From Cellulosilyticum ruminicola JCM 14822 (GTDB taxonomy: Bacteria; Bacillota; Clostridia; Lachnospirales; Cellulosilyticaceae), in the NCBI RefSeq assembly GCF_001311925.1, contig NZ_BBCG01000006.1, forward strand, positions 47,294 to 111,293: a stretch of DNA of 64,000 bases, written 5' to 3'. The notes under the pieces are model-generated. The model was not told the origin of the DNA and searched no databases. It saw only the letters and a list, made by a program, of their open reading frames with translations. How positions within the stretch are numbered: the stretch's first letter is position 1; every line of letters starts with the position of its first letter. The position numbers and the translations under genes are program-made. Positions 45,251 to 54,912 of the stretch are shown here, piece after piece.

Positions 45251-45278
45251 TTTACAAATTTCTAAAATAGATTATAGT
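45251..45278 (+). promoter_or_regulatory. Likely promoter of rpiB-upp
   Basis: TTTACA (45251-45256), a 16-base spacer and TATAGT (45273-45278), about 70 bases before rpiB. Confidence 0.5.
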
Positions 45279-45347
45279 AGTTATGATGTCTAAATAATTA
45301 AGTAACATTTAAATCAAATTTAAAACTAAATAATCGGAGGAACTATT

Positions 45348-45779
45348 ATGATAGCAATTGCATGCGACCACGGTGGTTTTGCACTTAAACAAGAAATTAT
45401 CGCTCATTTTAAAGAGAATGGAACACCATTTAAAGATTATGGATGTATGACAACAGATGCTGTTGACTATCCAGATTATGCAAAACTTGTAGCTGAAGCT
45501 GTATTAAGTGGCGAAGCTGAAAAAGGTGTATTAATCTGCGGTACAGGTATTGGTATTTCTATTGCAGCAAACAAAATTCCTGGTATTAGATGTGCCCTTT
45601 GTCATGACGTATTTTCTGCTGAAGCAACTCGTCTTCACAATGATACAAATATTATTGCCTTAGGTGGCCGCGTTATTGGTCCTTCTCATGCAATTAAGGT
45701 AGTTGACACATTCTTATCAACACCTTTCTCTAATGAAGAACGTCATATTAAACGTATCGCTAAAATAGAAGAATTATAA
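45348..45779 (+). CDS. rpiB: Ribose-5-phosphate isomerase B
   Basis: It interconverts ribulose 5-phosphate and ribose 5-phosphate. The 143-residue length and the motifs IACDHGGFALK (N-terminus), catalytic cysteine in LICGTGIGISIAANK near residue 65, and CHDVFSAEATRLHNDTN near 87 are diagnostic. It lies 47 bases before upp, and ribose phosphate/PRPP supply links the two. Confidence 0.96.
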   Translation: MIAIACDHGGFALKQEIIAHFKENGTPFKDYGCMTTDAVDYPDYAKLVAEAVLSGEAEKGVLICGTGIGISIAANKIPGIRCALCHDVFSAEATRLHNDTNIIALGGRVIGPSHAIKVVDTFLSTPFSNEERHIKRIAKIEEL

Positions 45780-45811
45780 AATTAAAAAAATTTACTTATA
45801 ACAATTGCTAG

Positions 45812-46457
<646 letters not shown>

Positions 46458-46635
46458 TAATTTTTAAATCTTAGCTCACATTTTATAAGATTGCTATATC
46501 TATAAAATGTGAGCTCGATTTATCAGGAACGTGTTTTATGTAATATTTAACACCTCCTAAAGTCTGAATAGAATAGCACTAATAAACTAAACCTATTAGT
46601 ACTAAATTTTTTACATATTTAAGGAGATGAACTTT

Positions 46636-47694
46636 ATGGGCAATATAGGCTACATTTCGTTATCTTTTATAGCTTTTATATTGGCATTTTTTATATCTTT
46701 TTTCATGACTCCTGTAGCAAAAAAAATTGCCTTTAAAGTAGGGGCAATTGCTAAACCTAGAAAGCGTGATATGCATAGTAAGCCTATTCCACGAATGGGT
46801 GGTATTGCGATTTTTACTGGCTTCATGATTTCATTTTTACTTGTTACATGGAAAATGCCTTTAACGAATATTAAACAAATTGTAGGGATTGTTCTTGGAT
46901 GCAGCATTATCTTCATCCTTGGATTCTTTGACGACATTTATGAATTAAATGCAAAAATTAAATTTATCATTCAATTAATAGCTGCTACTATTGTAGCATT
47001 ATGTGGAATTAGAATAGACTTCTTTTCTATTCCTTTTATCGGTGATAATCCAGTTTATACAAACCTTTTATCAATTCCAGCTACTATCATTTGGCTTGTA
47101 TCCATTACAAATGCAGTTAACTTAATTGATGGTTTAGATGGACTTGCAGCAGGTGTTTCTTCTATTGCTTCACTTTGCCTCATGGTTCTTTCTATTAAGG
47201 CAGGTTTCCCACCAGCTACACTTTTAACAGCAACTCTTGCAGGTTCTTGTATGGGATTCTTACCTTATAACTTTAATCCAGCTTCTATTTTTATGGGAGA
47301 TACAGGTTCTACATTCCTTGGATTTACACTTGGAATCACATCAGTACTTGGCTTATTAAAAGGTTATACTATCGCAACTATTTTTGTTGCAGTACTTGTA
47401 CTTGGACTTCCTATCTTCGATACAGCTTTTGCGATTATCAGAAGATTTTTAGCTGGTAAACCTATTATGTCTGCTGACCGTGGTCACTTACATCATCGCC
47501 TCGTGGATAATGGCTATACACATAAACAAGCTGTTGTTACACTTTATGGCGTAAGTAGCGTACTTGGACTTACTGCGATTGCATTCTTTAGCCGTGATTT
47601 AAAATTCGCTGTTTTAGTATTTATCGCTATGGCAATCTTATTGTATTTCACAGTTCGTAAAATGACTTCTTTTAACAAAGGTAAAGAGGATTAA
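46636..47694 (+). CDS. tagO: Undecaprenyl-phosphate GlcNAc-1-phosphate transferase (TagO/WecA family)
   Basis: A polytopic membrane enzyme that starts wall teichoic acid or other polymer synthesis on undecaprenyl phosphate. Family motifs are GFFDDIYELNAKIKFIIQ near residue 98, NAVNLIDGLDGLAAG near 157, FMGDTGSTFLGF near 218 and the His motif DRGHLHHRLVDNG near 280. I place the start at 46636, after AAGGAG, giving 352 residues with about ten membrane helices. wecB at 8.2 kb supplies UDP-ManNAc for the next step in such pathways. Confidence 0.93.
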   Translation: MGNIGYISLSFIAFILAFFISFFMTPVAKKIAFKVGAIAKPRKRDMHSKPIPRMGGIAIFTGFMISFLLVTWKMPLTNIKQIVGIVLGCSIIFILGFFDDIYELNAKIKFIIQLIAATIVALCGIRIDFFSIPFIGDNPVYTNLLSIPATIIWLVSITNAVNLIDGLDGLAAGVSSIASLCLMVLSIKAGFPPATLLTATLAGSCMGFLPYNFNPASIFMGDTGSTFLGFTLGITSVLGLLKGYTIATIFVAVLVLGLPIFDTAFAIIRRFLAGKPIMSADRGHLHHRLVDNGYTHKQAVVTLYGVSSVLGLTAIAFFSRDLKFAVLVFIAMAILLYFTVRKMTSFNKGKED

Positions 47695-47702
47695 TTGTAT
47701 CC

Positions 47703-47731
47703 AAAAACTCCTGTTCATGGGAGTTTTTTTA
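47703..47731 (+). terminator. Terminator of tagO
   Basis: A short stem (AAAAACTCC with GGAGTTTTT, loop of about eight bases), then T's. Confidence 0.8.
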
Positions 47732-47807
47732 TTAATTTCTCACCCTATCGTATAAAATCATTAAATGCTATACTTATTATATTGAAGTAGAAAAAGGAGT
47801 TTTTTAC

Positions 47808-48806
47808 ATGCCAGATATCATCACTCATTACATTTTCGGACTAGATACTGCACATAATATCAAACAATCTCCTTTATATAAAATTATAAAGGAAAATCTC
47901 GACGTATTCTTAATCGGTCTTCAAGGTCCAGACCCTATTTATTATCATCACTTAGGCTTAACAGGCAATAAGGCATCTGTTGCAAGTCGTATGCATACTG
48001 AAAAAACTGGGGACTTTTTAGTATCTTCATTATGTCATATTCGAAAATATGACACAGATTCTAAGGAATTTAAAGAAACTTTAAGTTACTTAAGCGGTTT
48101 CTTATGCCATTACATTTTAGATGGACTTGCTCACCCCTATATCTTTTATTTAGGGGGACGTTATATAGAAGGACAGCCTGAAACTTATAAATACAAAGGT
48201 CTTCATAAGAAAATAGAAATTGCTATTGATAGTATTCTCTGTGAAGAAAAATTTGGTATCAAAGCTTCTAGGTTCAGAATTCATAAACACATATTAAAAA
48301 ATATATCTATTCCTTCTAGTATCGTGAATTTATATGATGAAATGCTCTTTCTACTCTACGGCATTAACGGTGGTGGTAAGCTTTTTAGTACTTCTTACGA
48401 AGATACACGTACTTATTTTAAACTAACTTATGATCAGCTCGGGGCAAAAAAGGTTTTTGCAAACTTTGCTTCACCACTTTTACCAAAACAAATTAGTACT
48501 TATGCAACAACCTTTTCATACTTCCACTGTATTAACCCCGATGTAGATTACTTAAATAAATCAAGACATGTTTGGCTACATCCAGTAACCGGTAACGTCT
48601 ATACATTTAGTTTTTATGACTTACTTAGAAATGCTACTAAAAAAAGCACTTTGCTCCTTTTAGCAACATATGATTTTGCAACATCTAATCTATCCAGTGA
48701 AGATTTTAGATACCATGTACCAAATCATTCTTACTTAACTGGTTTGCCTATCAATGATGTACGACCAATGAAATATTTTAGTCCTGATATAAATATATTT
48801 TCCTAA
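47808..48806 (+). CDS. Zinc-dependent phospholipase C-like protein
   Basis: A 332-residue protein with the histidine/aspartate pattern of the zinc-dependent phospholipase C family: ITHYIFGLDTA at the start, LQGPDPIYYHH near residue 43, MHTEKTGDFL near 65 and FLCHYILDGLAHPYIFY near 105. It has no signal peptide, unlike the secreted toxins, so it is probably an intracellular hydrolase of this fold. The substrate is unknown. It follows the tagO terminator and has its own. Confidence 0.85.
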   Translation: MPDIITHYIFGLDTAHNIKQSPLYKIIKENLDVFLIGLQGPDPIYYHHLGLTGNKASVASRMHTEKTGDFLVSSLCHIRKYDTDSKEFKETLSYLSGFLCHYILDGLAHPYIFYLGGRYIEGQPETYKYKGLHKKIEIAIDSILCEEKFGIKASRFRIHKHILKNISIPSSIVNLYDEMLFLLYGINGGGKLFSTSYEDTRTYFKLTYDQLGAKKVFANFASPLLPKQISTYATTFSYFHCINPDVDYLNKSRHVWLHPVTGNVYTFSFYDLLRNATKKSTLLLLATYDFATSNLSSEDFRYHVPNHSYLTGLPINDVRPMKYFSPDINIFS

Positions 48807-48813
48807 AATAAAT

Positions 48814-48860
48814 AGAGCCGTAATATACTTAGAATGTTTCTAAATATATTATGGCTCTTT
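48814..48860. terminator. Terminator of the phospholipase C-like gene
   Basis: A 14-bp stem (48814-48827 with 48845-48858, one G-U) with an inner TTAGA/TTCTAA pairing, then TTT. It may also serve the minus-strand genes beyond it. Confidence 0.8.
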
Positions 48861-48868
48861 ATGATTTA

Positions 48869-49070
48869 CTATATCAGTCTAAATTCTCTGCAATACTCAA
48901 TATTCTTATCAATATACTCCTGTGTAACCTCACTACACACTATTTTTGAGGAATTAATAAATCCCTAGTTTCTTCGTCATCAAATTCATGAGAGGCTCTA
49001 ACATATTCATAAAAATATTTTAATGTATTACATATATATTGAATAAGCGTTCTGATTTTAACATTTTCAT
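48869..49070 (-). pseudogene. Possible small gene broken by two frameshifts
   Basis: Downstream of the Na/Pi symporter, three successive frames on the minus strand read coherently: MKMLKS, then RTLIQYICNTLKYFYEYVRA and HEFDDEETRDLLIPQK, then IVCSEVTQEYIDKNIEYCRE ending FRLI. The charge pattern looks coding, and restoring two bases would give about 68 residues. No ribosome binding site is seen and I do not recognise a family. It may be a real gene with two sequence errors, or a remnant. Confidence 0.35.
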
Positions 49071-49078
49071 GTTTATTT

Positions 49079-50716
49079 CTATAAAATTTTATTTTTAAAT
49101 GTTAGATTACCTCGTTTACACCCTTCTATTATGTTCATAAGATGGTCTGAGATTCTCTCAATATCTGTTAAAAGTTCACTGTAGATTACACAGGCTTCTA
49201 CTGTACAAGCCTTTTCATTCATACGGTCGATTTGGTTTTGTCTAAACTCAAGACACATTTCATCAATCGCTTCTTCTGACTGTGTAATCTTTTCTAAAAC
49301 CTGTGTTAAGTTAGTAGAGTCTACAATTGTAACGGCCTTTAAACTTTCAAGTATATTATTACGCAGTCTTAAAAGTTCCCTTTTTGCATCACTCGTTAAC
49401 TTAATGTCCTTTTCATTAATTATAATTATGTACTCTGCAATATTTAATGCATGATCCCCAATACGCTCAATATCTCCTGTAATTTTAAAGAGTGTATTAA
49501 TCTTCTTTGCATCTGTTGCTGGCACTTCATAAGCAGAAATCTTCGAAATATATCTTGTAATCTCTGTATTTAAGTAATCTAAGTACTCTTCTTTTTCATT
49601 AATTGTTTTTAAATCTTTATCATTATCTTGAATAATTGTTTCAAAAGCATCTTTCACATTTTCCATCGCAATAATGAGCATATGCCCTACTTCATGATAA
49701 ATTTCTGAGATAGCAATTGCTGTACCACCAATATTGTGTTCATTTACATATTTAAGTGTCATCTTAGTTTCTTTTTCATTTTCACCTGGCAAAATCTTAA
49801 TTGCTAATTGAGTGAGATAAACACCAAAAGGTGCTAAGAGTAATGTAGTTGCTATATTAAATACCGTATGCATATTAGCAATTTGTCCTGCTATATTATT
49901 AGGTGTCCAACTTGCTACAATATCTGCAATCGGTAAAAACATACATAATGGTACAAAGATCAATGTACCAATTGTATTAAATAATAAATGAATAACTGTA
50001 GTACGTTTAGCATTTCTATTAGCACCAATACTTGCAAATATAGCAGTAATACAAGTTCCAATATTTTGTCCAAATAGCACATAGACTGCACCATCAAATC
50101 CTATGAGTCCTGATACTGCCAATGTTTGTAGAATACCAATAGAAGCTGATGAACTTTGAATAATTGCTGTGAAAATCATACCTGCTATAATACCATAAAG
50201 AGGATTTGAGAAACTTGTCATAATGCTAATAAACTTTTGTGATGCTCTTAGTGGTGCCATAGCATCACCCATGTATTTCATACCTATAAATAATACACCT
50301 AACCCTGTTACAATTTCACCAATACATGACATGCGTTGTTCCTTAGCCGTCATAATAATAATTACACCAATAAAGGCTATAAGCGGTGCTATCGTCCCTA
50401 TATCTAATGCAACCAATTGGCCTGTAATTGTAGTACCTATATTGGCTCCCATAATTACCCATACAGCTTGCTCTAATTTCATGAGTCCTGAATTAACGAA
50501 TCCTACTGTCATAACAGTAGTTGCTGATGAACTTTGAATAATCGCTGTAATAATGGCACCAACTATAATACCCATAAAACGATTGCTTGTTAATCGCTCC
50601 AATATTTTCTTGAGCTTATTTCCAGCGGCTTCTTCTAATCCCTCACTCATCTTCTTCATACCATACAAGAATAGCGCTAAGCCTCCTAGTAATTTTAAAC
50701 CATCACTAATCTCCAT
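49079..50716 (-). CDS. Na+/phosphate cotransporter with C-terminal PhoU-like domain
   Basis: The 545-residue protein has two Na/Pi repeats (about 1-310), each with the QSSSA motif (AIIQSSSATTVM near 60 and AIIQSSSASIGIL near 188), then a cytoplasmic PhoU-like helical domain (about 335-545) with ERIGDHALNIAEY and ERISDHLMNIIEG. This is the NptA/YjbB-type architecture for sodium-driven phosphate movement. The start MEISDGLKLLGGLALFLYGMKKM is typical. Confidence 0.93.
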   Translation of the reverse strand: MEISDGLKLLGGLALFLYGMKKMSEGLEEAAGNKLKKILERLTSNRFMGIIVGAIITAIIQSSSATTVMTVGFVNSGLMKLEQAVWVIMGANIGTTITGQLVALDIGTIAPLIAFIGVIIIMTAKEQRMSCIGEIVTGLGVLFIGMKYMGDAMAPLRASQKFISIMTSFSNPLYGIIAGMIFTAIIQSSSASIGILQTLAVSGLIGFDGAVYVLFGQNIGTCITAIFASIGANRNAKRTTVIHLLFNTIGTLIFVPLCMFLPIADIVASWTPNNIAGQIANMHTVFNIATTLLLAPFGVYLTQLAIKILPGENEKETKMTLKYVNEHNIGGTAIAISEIYHEVGHMLIIAMENVKDAFETIIQDNDKDLKTINEKEEYLDYLNTEITRYISKISAYEVPATDAKKINTLFKITGDIERIGDHALNIAEYIIIINEKDIKLTSDAKRELLRLRNNILESLKAVTIVDSTNLTQVLEKITQSEEAIDEMCLEFRQNQIDRMNEKACTVEACVIYSELLTDIERISDHLMNIIEGCKRGNLTFKNKIL

Positions 50717-50874
50717 TATAAGCCTCCATTTTTATATGTCTTCCCTTAAGATTCTACTAAACTCTCTTTAAACTCAGGCTATATTTATATTAAATCTATG
50801 TTAAATCTCTAATTTCTAGATATATTTTTCATGACTTACTTTATATTATGCTTGTCCCATTACCATTATACCCA

Positions 50875-51066
50875 TTAACTAAAGAATCCTACCTTCACAA
50901 AAGTTATGACCCAAGCAATCAAGATTATAAGAGATAGACCAAATAGTACTTCCCAGACTTTATAGAATTTCCCTGCTTCTTTATTAACTTTACGTAAAAG
51001 TGCAAAAATAAGAATTGCTACTAATGCTAAAAATGGAATACTTAAATACAGCATAAAACCAATCAT
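50875..51066 (-). CDS. Small two-helix membrane protein
   Basis: A 63-residue protein with two membrane helices (MIGFMLYLSIPFLALVAILI and VLFGLSLIILIAWVITFV) around a basic loop. I chose the start at 51066, which follows GGGGGTAATAGG; a longer frame to 51093 lacks a ribosome binding site. No family is recognised. It stands alone between the hydratase terminator and the Na/Pi gene. Confidence 0.6.
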   Translation of the reverse strand: MIGFMLYLSIPFLALVAILIFALLRKVNKEAGKFYKVWEVLFGLSLIILIAWVITFVKVGFFS

Positions 51067-51107
51067 CCTATTACCCCCAATTACTCTATTCATCTTTAAT
51101 GCATTTA

Positions 51108-51147
51108 AAAGGAGTACACTAGAATCTAATCTAGTCAGTACTCCTTT
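51108..51147 (-). terminator. Terminator of the hydratase gene
   Basis: A 10-bp outer stem (51108-51117 with 51138-51147) and inner ACTAGA/TCTAGT lie after the stop at 51176, but at a distance of about 28 bases; a T-rich tract follows on the minus strand. It is upstream of the small two-helix gene. Confidence 0.75.
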
Positions 51148-51175
51148 AAAACATTTTTATTAATCTACATTTTTA

Positions 51176-53469
51176 TTAATCTCTATAATAGTTAATTAAG
51201 CAACCTGCTAAAATAATAGCTCTTTCATCATCTGTCAAATCACTTAATGTAAGGTTAAATGTTTTAGTTGTTTCCCTGATTACATAAGCTTTAATACTTG
51301 CTACTTTGTTTGCTACAGCTTCTCTAATACCTGGAACAAAGATGTAATCACCATTTGTGAATACTTGCTCTTCATCTAATGTAAATGGTAACATACCCCA
51401 GTTAATAAGATTTGAACGATAACGTTTTGTAGCATATTCTCTTGCAATGTTAGCCCATCCACCTAATACTTTTTGACAAGATGCAGCTTGTTCACGAGCT
51501 GAGCCATCTCCTGGTTTGTTAGCATAAATTGTGCTACCAATACCTGTTGCTTTAGGGTCAATATTTTCAAATCCCGCTACAGCTTTAATTTTTTCAAATA
51601 CAGTTTCTAATTCTGGAAGTGCTTCAACTGGATTATTACCAGCGAGCCTTGCTGCTTCAGCTTTTTGTACTTCTTTTGCACGTCCTACATATTCTGGTAC
51701 ACGACGAGAAAGTGTAAACTCTGCTAAACGAAGTGGATTTGAACGATAACTTGATGTTTCTCCTGATGGAATAAGTTCATCAGTAGTTGTAACGGCATCA
51801 TCGATTTCTGCTACAACTTTAAGCACTAAGTTATCTGTAAGGTTAGACATTTCTGGCCAGTCTGTAATGTTTGGCCCAAATTTAAGTTCTGCTTCCTTGT
51901 CAGCTTTACCTACACCATTATAACAACGTGTTTCATAAATAGATTTATCAAAGAAGTATTTAGGTTTTGTAAAGTTTACATCGATATCTGTAGCTGCTGT
52001 AAGTTTACCACCATTAAGTGAAGTTGCTGCAATACTTCTAGCATCCATAAGTGCAACTCCTGAAAGTTGACCATCGCTTGGTTTAGAACCTTCACGATTA
52101 GGGAAGTTACGTGTAGAGTGACGAATACTAAGACCATTATTAGGAGGTACATCTCCAGCACCGAAACATGGACCACAGAATGCTGTCCTAATTGTTGCAC
52201 CAGCCGCCATAAGATCAGCAATTGAACCATTTTTAAGAAGGCTCATAAATGTTGGTTGACTTGATGGATATACGCTAAGTGCATATTCACCACTACCAAT
52301 TGTACTACCTCTTAAGATATCTGCTGCATCACAGATGTTGTCATATGTACCACCAGCGCATCCAGCAATAACACCTTGTTGGACTTGTAATCTACCATTA
52401 ATAATTTTATCTCTTAATGTAAAGTGTGCCTTAGAGCTTGCGAATTTTTCAGCAGCTTCTTTTTCTACTTTAGCTAAAATTTCATCTAAGTTTGCATTAA
52501 GGTCTTCAATTGTATATGTATTACTTGGGTGGAATGGTAAAGCAATCATAGGTTTAACTTTTGATAAATCTACAATGATTGCACCATCATAGTAAGCTAC
52601 ATTACCTGGTTTAAGTTCTTTGTAAGCTTCTTTTCTACCATGTATATCAAAGTATTCTTCTACTGCATGATCTGTTTCCCAAATAGAAGAAAGACATGTT
52701 GTTTCTGTAGTCATAACATCAATACCATTTCTGTATTCTACGCTAAGATTTTCGATACCGTCCCCAACGAATTCCATTACTTTATTTTTAACATAACCAT
52801 TTTTGAATACTGCACCAATGATTGCAAGTGCCACGTCTTGAGGTCCTACGCCTTTAGTTGGAGCACCTGTTAAATAGACTGCTACAACGCCTGGACGATT
52901 TACATCATATGTCTTGCGGAGAAGTTGTTTTGCAAGTTCCCCACCACCTTCACCGATTGCCATTGTTCCAAGGGCACCATAGCGTGTGTGGCTATCTGAA
53001 CCTAAAATCATTCTGCCACAACCACTCATCATTCACGCATGAATTGGTGAATAACAGCTTGATGGGCTGGTACATAAATACCACCATATTTTTTAGCTGC
53101 TGAAAGTCCAAACATGTGGTCATCTTCATTAATTGTTCCACCTACAGCACAAAGACTGTTATGGCAGTTTGTTAAAACATATGGTAATGGAAACTCTGTA
53201 AGTCCACTAGCTCTAGCTGTTTGAATGATTCCTACATAAGTAATATCATGAGAAGCCATTGCATCAAATCTGATTTTTAATTTATCCATATTCTCAGAAG
53301 TATTATGTGCTTTTAAAATACCATAAGCCATTGTATTTTCACTTGCTGCTTCTTTTGATTCTAGTGTAACACCATATTTATGCAGTAACTCTTGTTTAGC
53401 ATCTTGGCTATCTGCTACAATTTCTCTACCATTTACAAGGTAAACTCCGCTATCAAATAACTTTACCAT
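51176..53469 (-). CDS. Aconitase-superfamily hydratase (YbhJ-like), split by a one-base deletion
   Basis: A 764-residue aconitase-like protein once one A is restored at about 53031 (GAATGATG should be GAAATGATG), which joins QFMRE to [20 protein letters not shown]. Likely 4Fe-4S ligands are the cysteines in [12 protein letters not shown] and [25 protein letters not shown] precedes them. SRNFPNRE of aconitase corresponds to [11 protein letters not shown]. The C-terminal swivel domain is present. It resembles the YbhJ-type putative hydratases more than true aconitase, so the substrate is unknown. It has a consensus promoter and GGGGAGG ribosome site. Confidence 0.85.
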
Positions 53470-53530
53470 CTTGCTGCCTCCCCAATCTAAATTATTTAAA
53501 ATTATTTATAAAATTGTACTTTTGTACTAA

Positions 53531-53558
53531 ATTATAACACAATATTACATTTTATCAA
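53531..53558 (-). promoter_or_regulatory. Promoter of the hydratase gene
   Basis: On the minus strand TTGATA (53558-53553), 16 bases, TATAAT (53536-53531). The -35 overlaps the stop codon of the upstream SBP gene, and GTACAAAAGTAC follows the -10 as a possible operator. Confidence 0.7.
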
Positions 53559-54808
53559 AGACCAAGTGTACTTAAAAATGTTTTGCTATCTATTTTACCT
53601 TGAAAAAGCCCCATAATTTGTTCTTTGTATATCTCATTTAACCTTTCCTTAGTTATACTCTCTATTAAATACTTCCACATTCCTTCTTTGCTACTTTCTT
53701 TCATTATTTCACTACAGCTGTTTAACAATGTAAAACGTGTTTTCTCCATTTTTTGGTTTTTATAAACAGGTAATCCTTTTCCTCTAAAAACTGTCATCTC
53801 CCATGAAAAATCTCTAGAAAATTTTTCATAAAAGTCCCTTACTTCCTCTCTATTAAAAGAACTACCCGATTTAAGTACAAAGCCATAAGTATAGTTACCA
53901 AAGTTAATACTTTTATCGCCAATAGGACACGCAGTTACTTTAAAATTTTTCTTTCTTGCTCTGTTCCCCTCTAGTAAACTTGCCTGTGTACTTGTTCCTA
54001 TAAACATTGCACTTTCTCCTCGTATGAAAGTACTCAGTGCATCTCCCTCTTCTATACCTTCATATTTTCTTTCAAAAGGTTCTAACTTAATCAGTTCTTC
54101 TAATGCACTTGCCGCCTCTTCTATATTCCCATAATTCTCTACTAGCATTTGAAAATAACATTTTACACTTTCATAGGATGCACCTCCCACTGATAAAGGT
54201 ATTACACGAATCTGTTTAAATTGGTTGATTACTTCTATAAACTCCTTATAAGTCTTGGGATATGTCATGTTACAAGCTTCAAATATATCTTCATTATAAT
54301 ATAGTACATTTTCCTCACCCATAATTGGCAATCCATAGATTCTTCTATTAATCATAAAATCTTCTAATGTACCTTTCATAAAGTTTCTATCAAGCCTCTT
54401 AGTAGCAACATATTCACTTAAATCCATTATGCCGCCTATTTCTACTAATTGTTCTAAACATTGCTTATTTTTTATATAAAACATATCCGGTAATTTATTA
54501 GTAATACCTGCATTGATTAATGTATCTTCATAAATCTCTTCACTAAACATTGTAATTTTAAAATTTACACCCATCTTTTCTTCATCGTAACTTGTATAAA
54601 TACTTTTAATCATCTTTTCGTCTAAATTACTTGGTATCCATATATTGTACTCATTTTGAGATGATACTAATGACTCATTAGCCATATTCTTTTCATCCTG
54701 CATGTTATGTAATATACTGATAAACAATTCCCCTGAAATCAATGCAAAGACTACAATTATTGCAGCAACAACATGATTTAGCATCTTATTATGATGCACT
54801 CTCTCCAC
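53555..54808 (-). CDS. Membrane-anchored extracellular solute-binding protein
   Basis: The 417-residue protein has one N-terminal membrane helix (about 11-32, LNHVVAAIIVVFALISGELF) and then a family-1-type solute-binding fold: IYGLPIMGEENVLYYNEDIFEAC, FIRGESAMFIGTS and YTYGFVLKSGSSF follow the sugar-binding-protein pattern. There is no lipobox cysteine, so it is tethered by the helix. No ABC permease genes are adjacent. It is the last gene of the operon with a YesM-type kinase, 104 bases after it, so it probably serves as a sensing rather than an uptake component (inference). Confidence 0.85.
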   Translation of the reverse strand: MERVHHNKMLNHVVAAIIVVFALISGELFISILHNMQDEKNMANESLVSSQNEYNIWIPSNLDEKMIKSIYTSYDEEKMGVNFKITMFSEEIYEDTLINAGITNKLPDMFYIKNKQCLEQLVEIGGIMDLSEYVATKRLDRNFMKGTLEDFMINRRIYGLPIMGEENVLYYNEDIFEACNMTYPKTYKEFIEVINQFKQIRVIPLSVGGASYESVKCYFQMLVENYGNIEEAASALEELIKLEPFERKYEGIEEGDALSTFIRGESAMFIGTSTQASLLEGNRARKKNFKVTACPIGDKSINFGNYTYGFVLKSGSSFNREEVRDFYEKFSRDFSWEMTVFRGKGLPVYKNQKMEKTRFTLLNSCSEIMKESSKEGMWKYLIESITKERLNEIYKEQIMGLFQGKIDSKTFLSTLGL

Positions 54809-54912
54809 CCCTTATATGCTATATTTTATATACTCAAAAATTTACTGTACGATTATATCATAGCCATTTTCGAGGTAAAATAGCCTTTATTGTTGTATAT
54901 TATTGTCATGTT

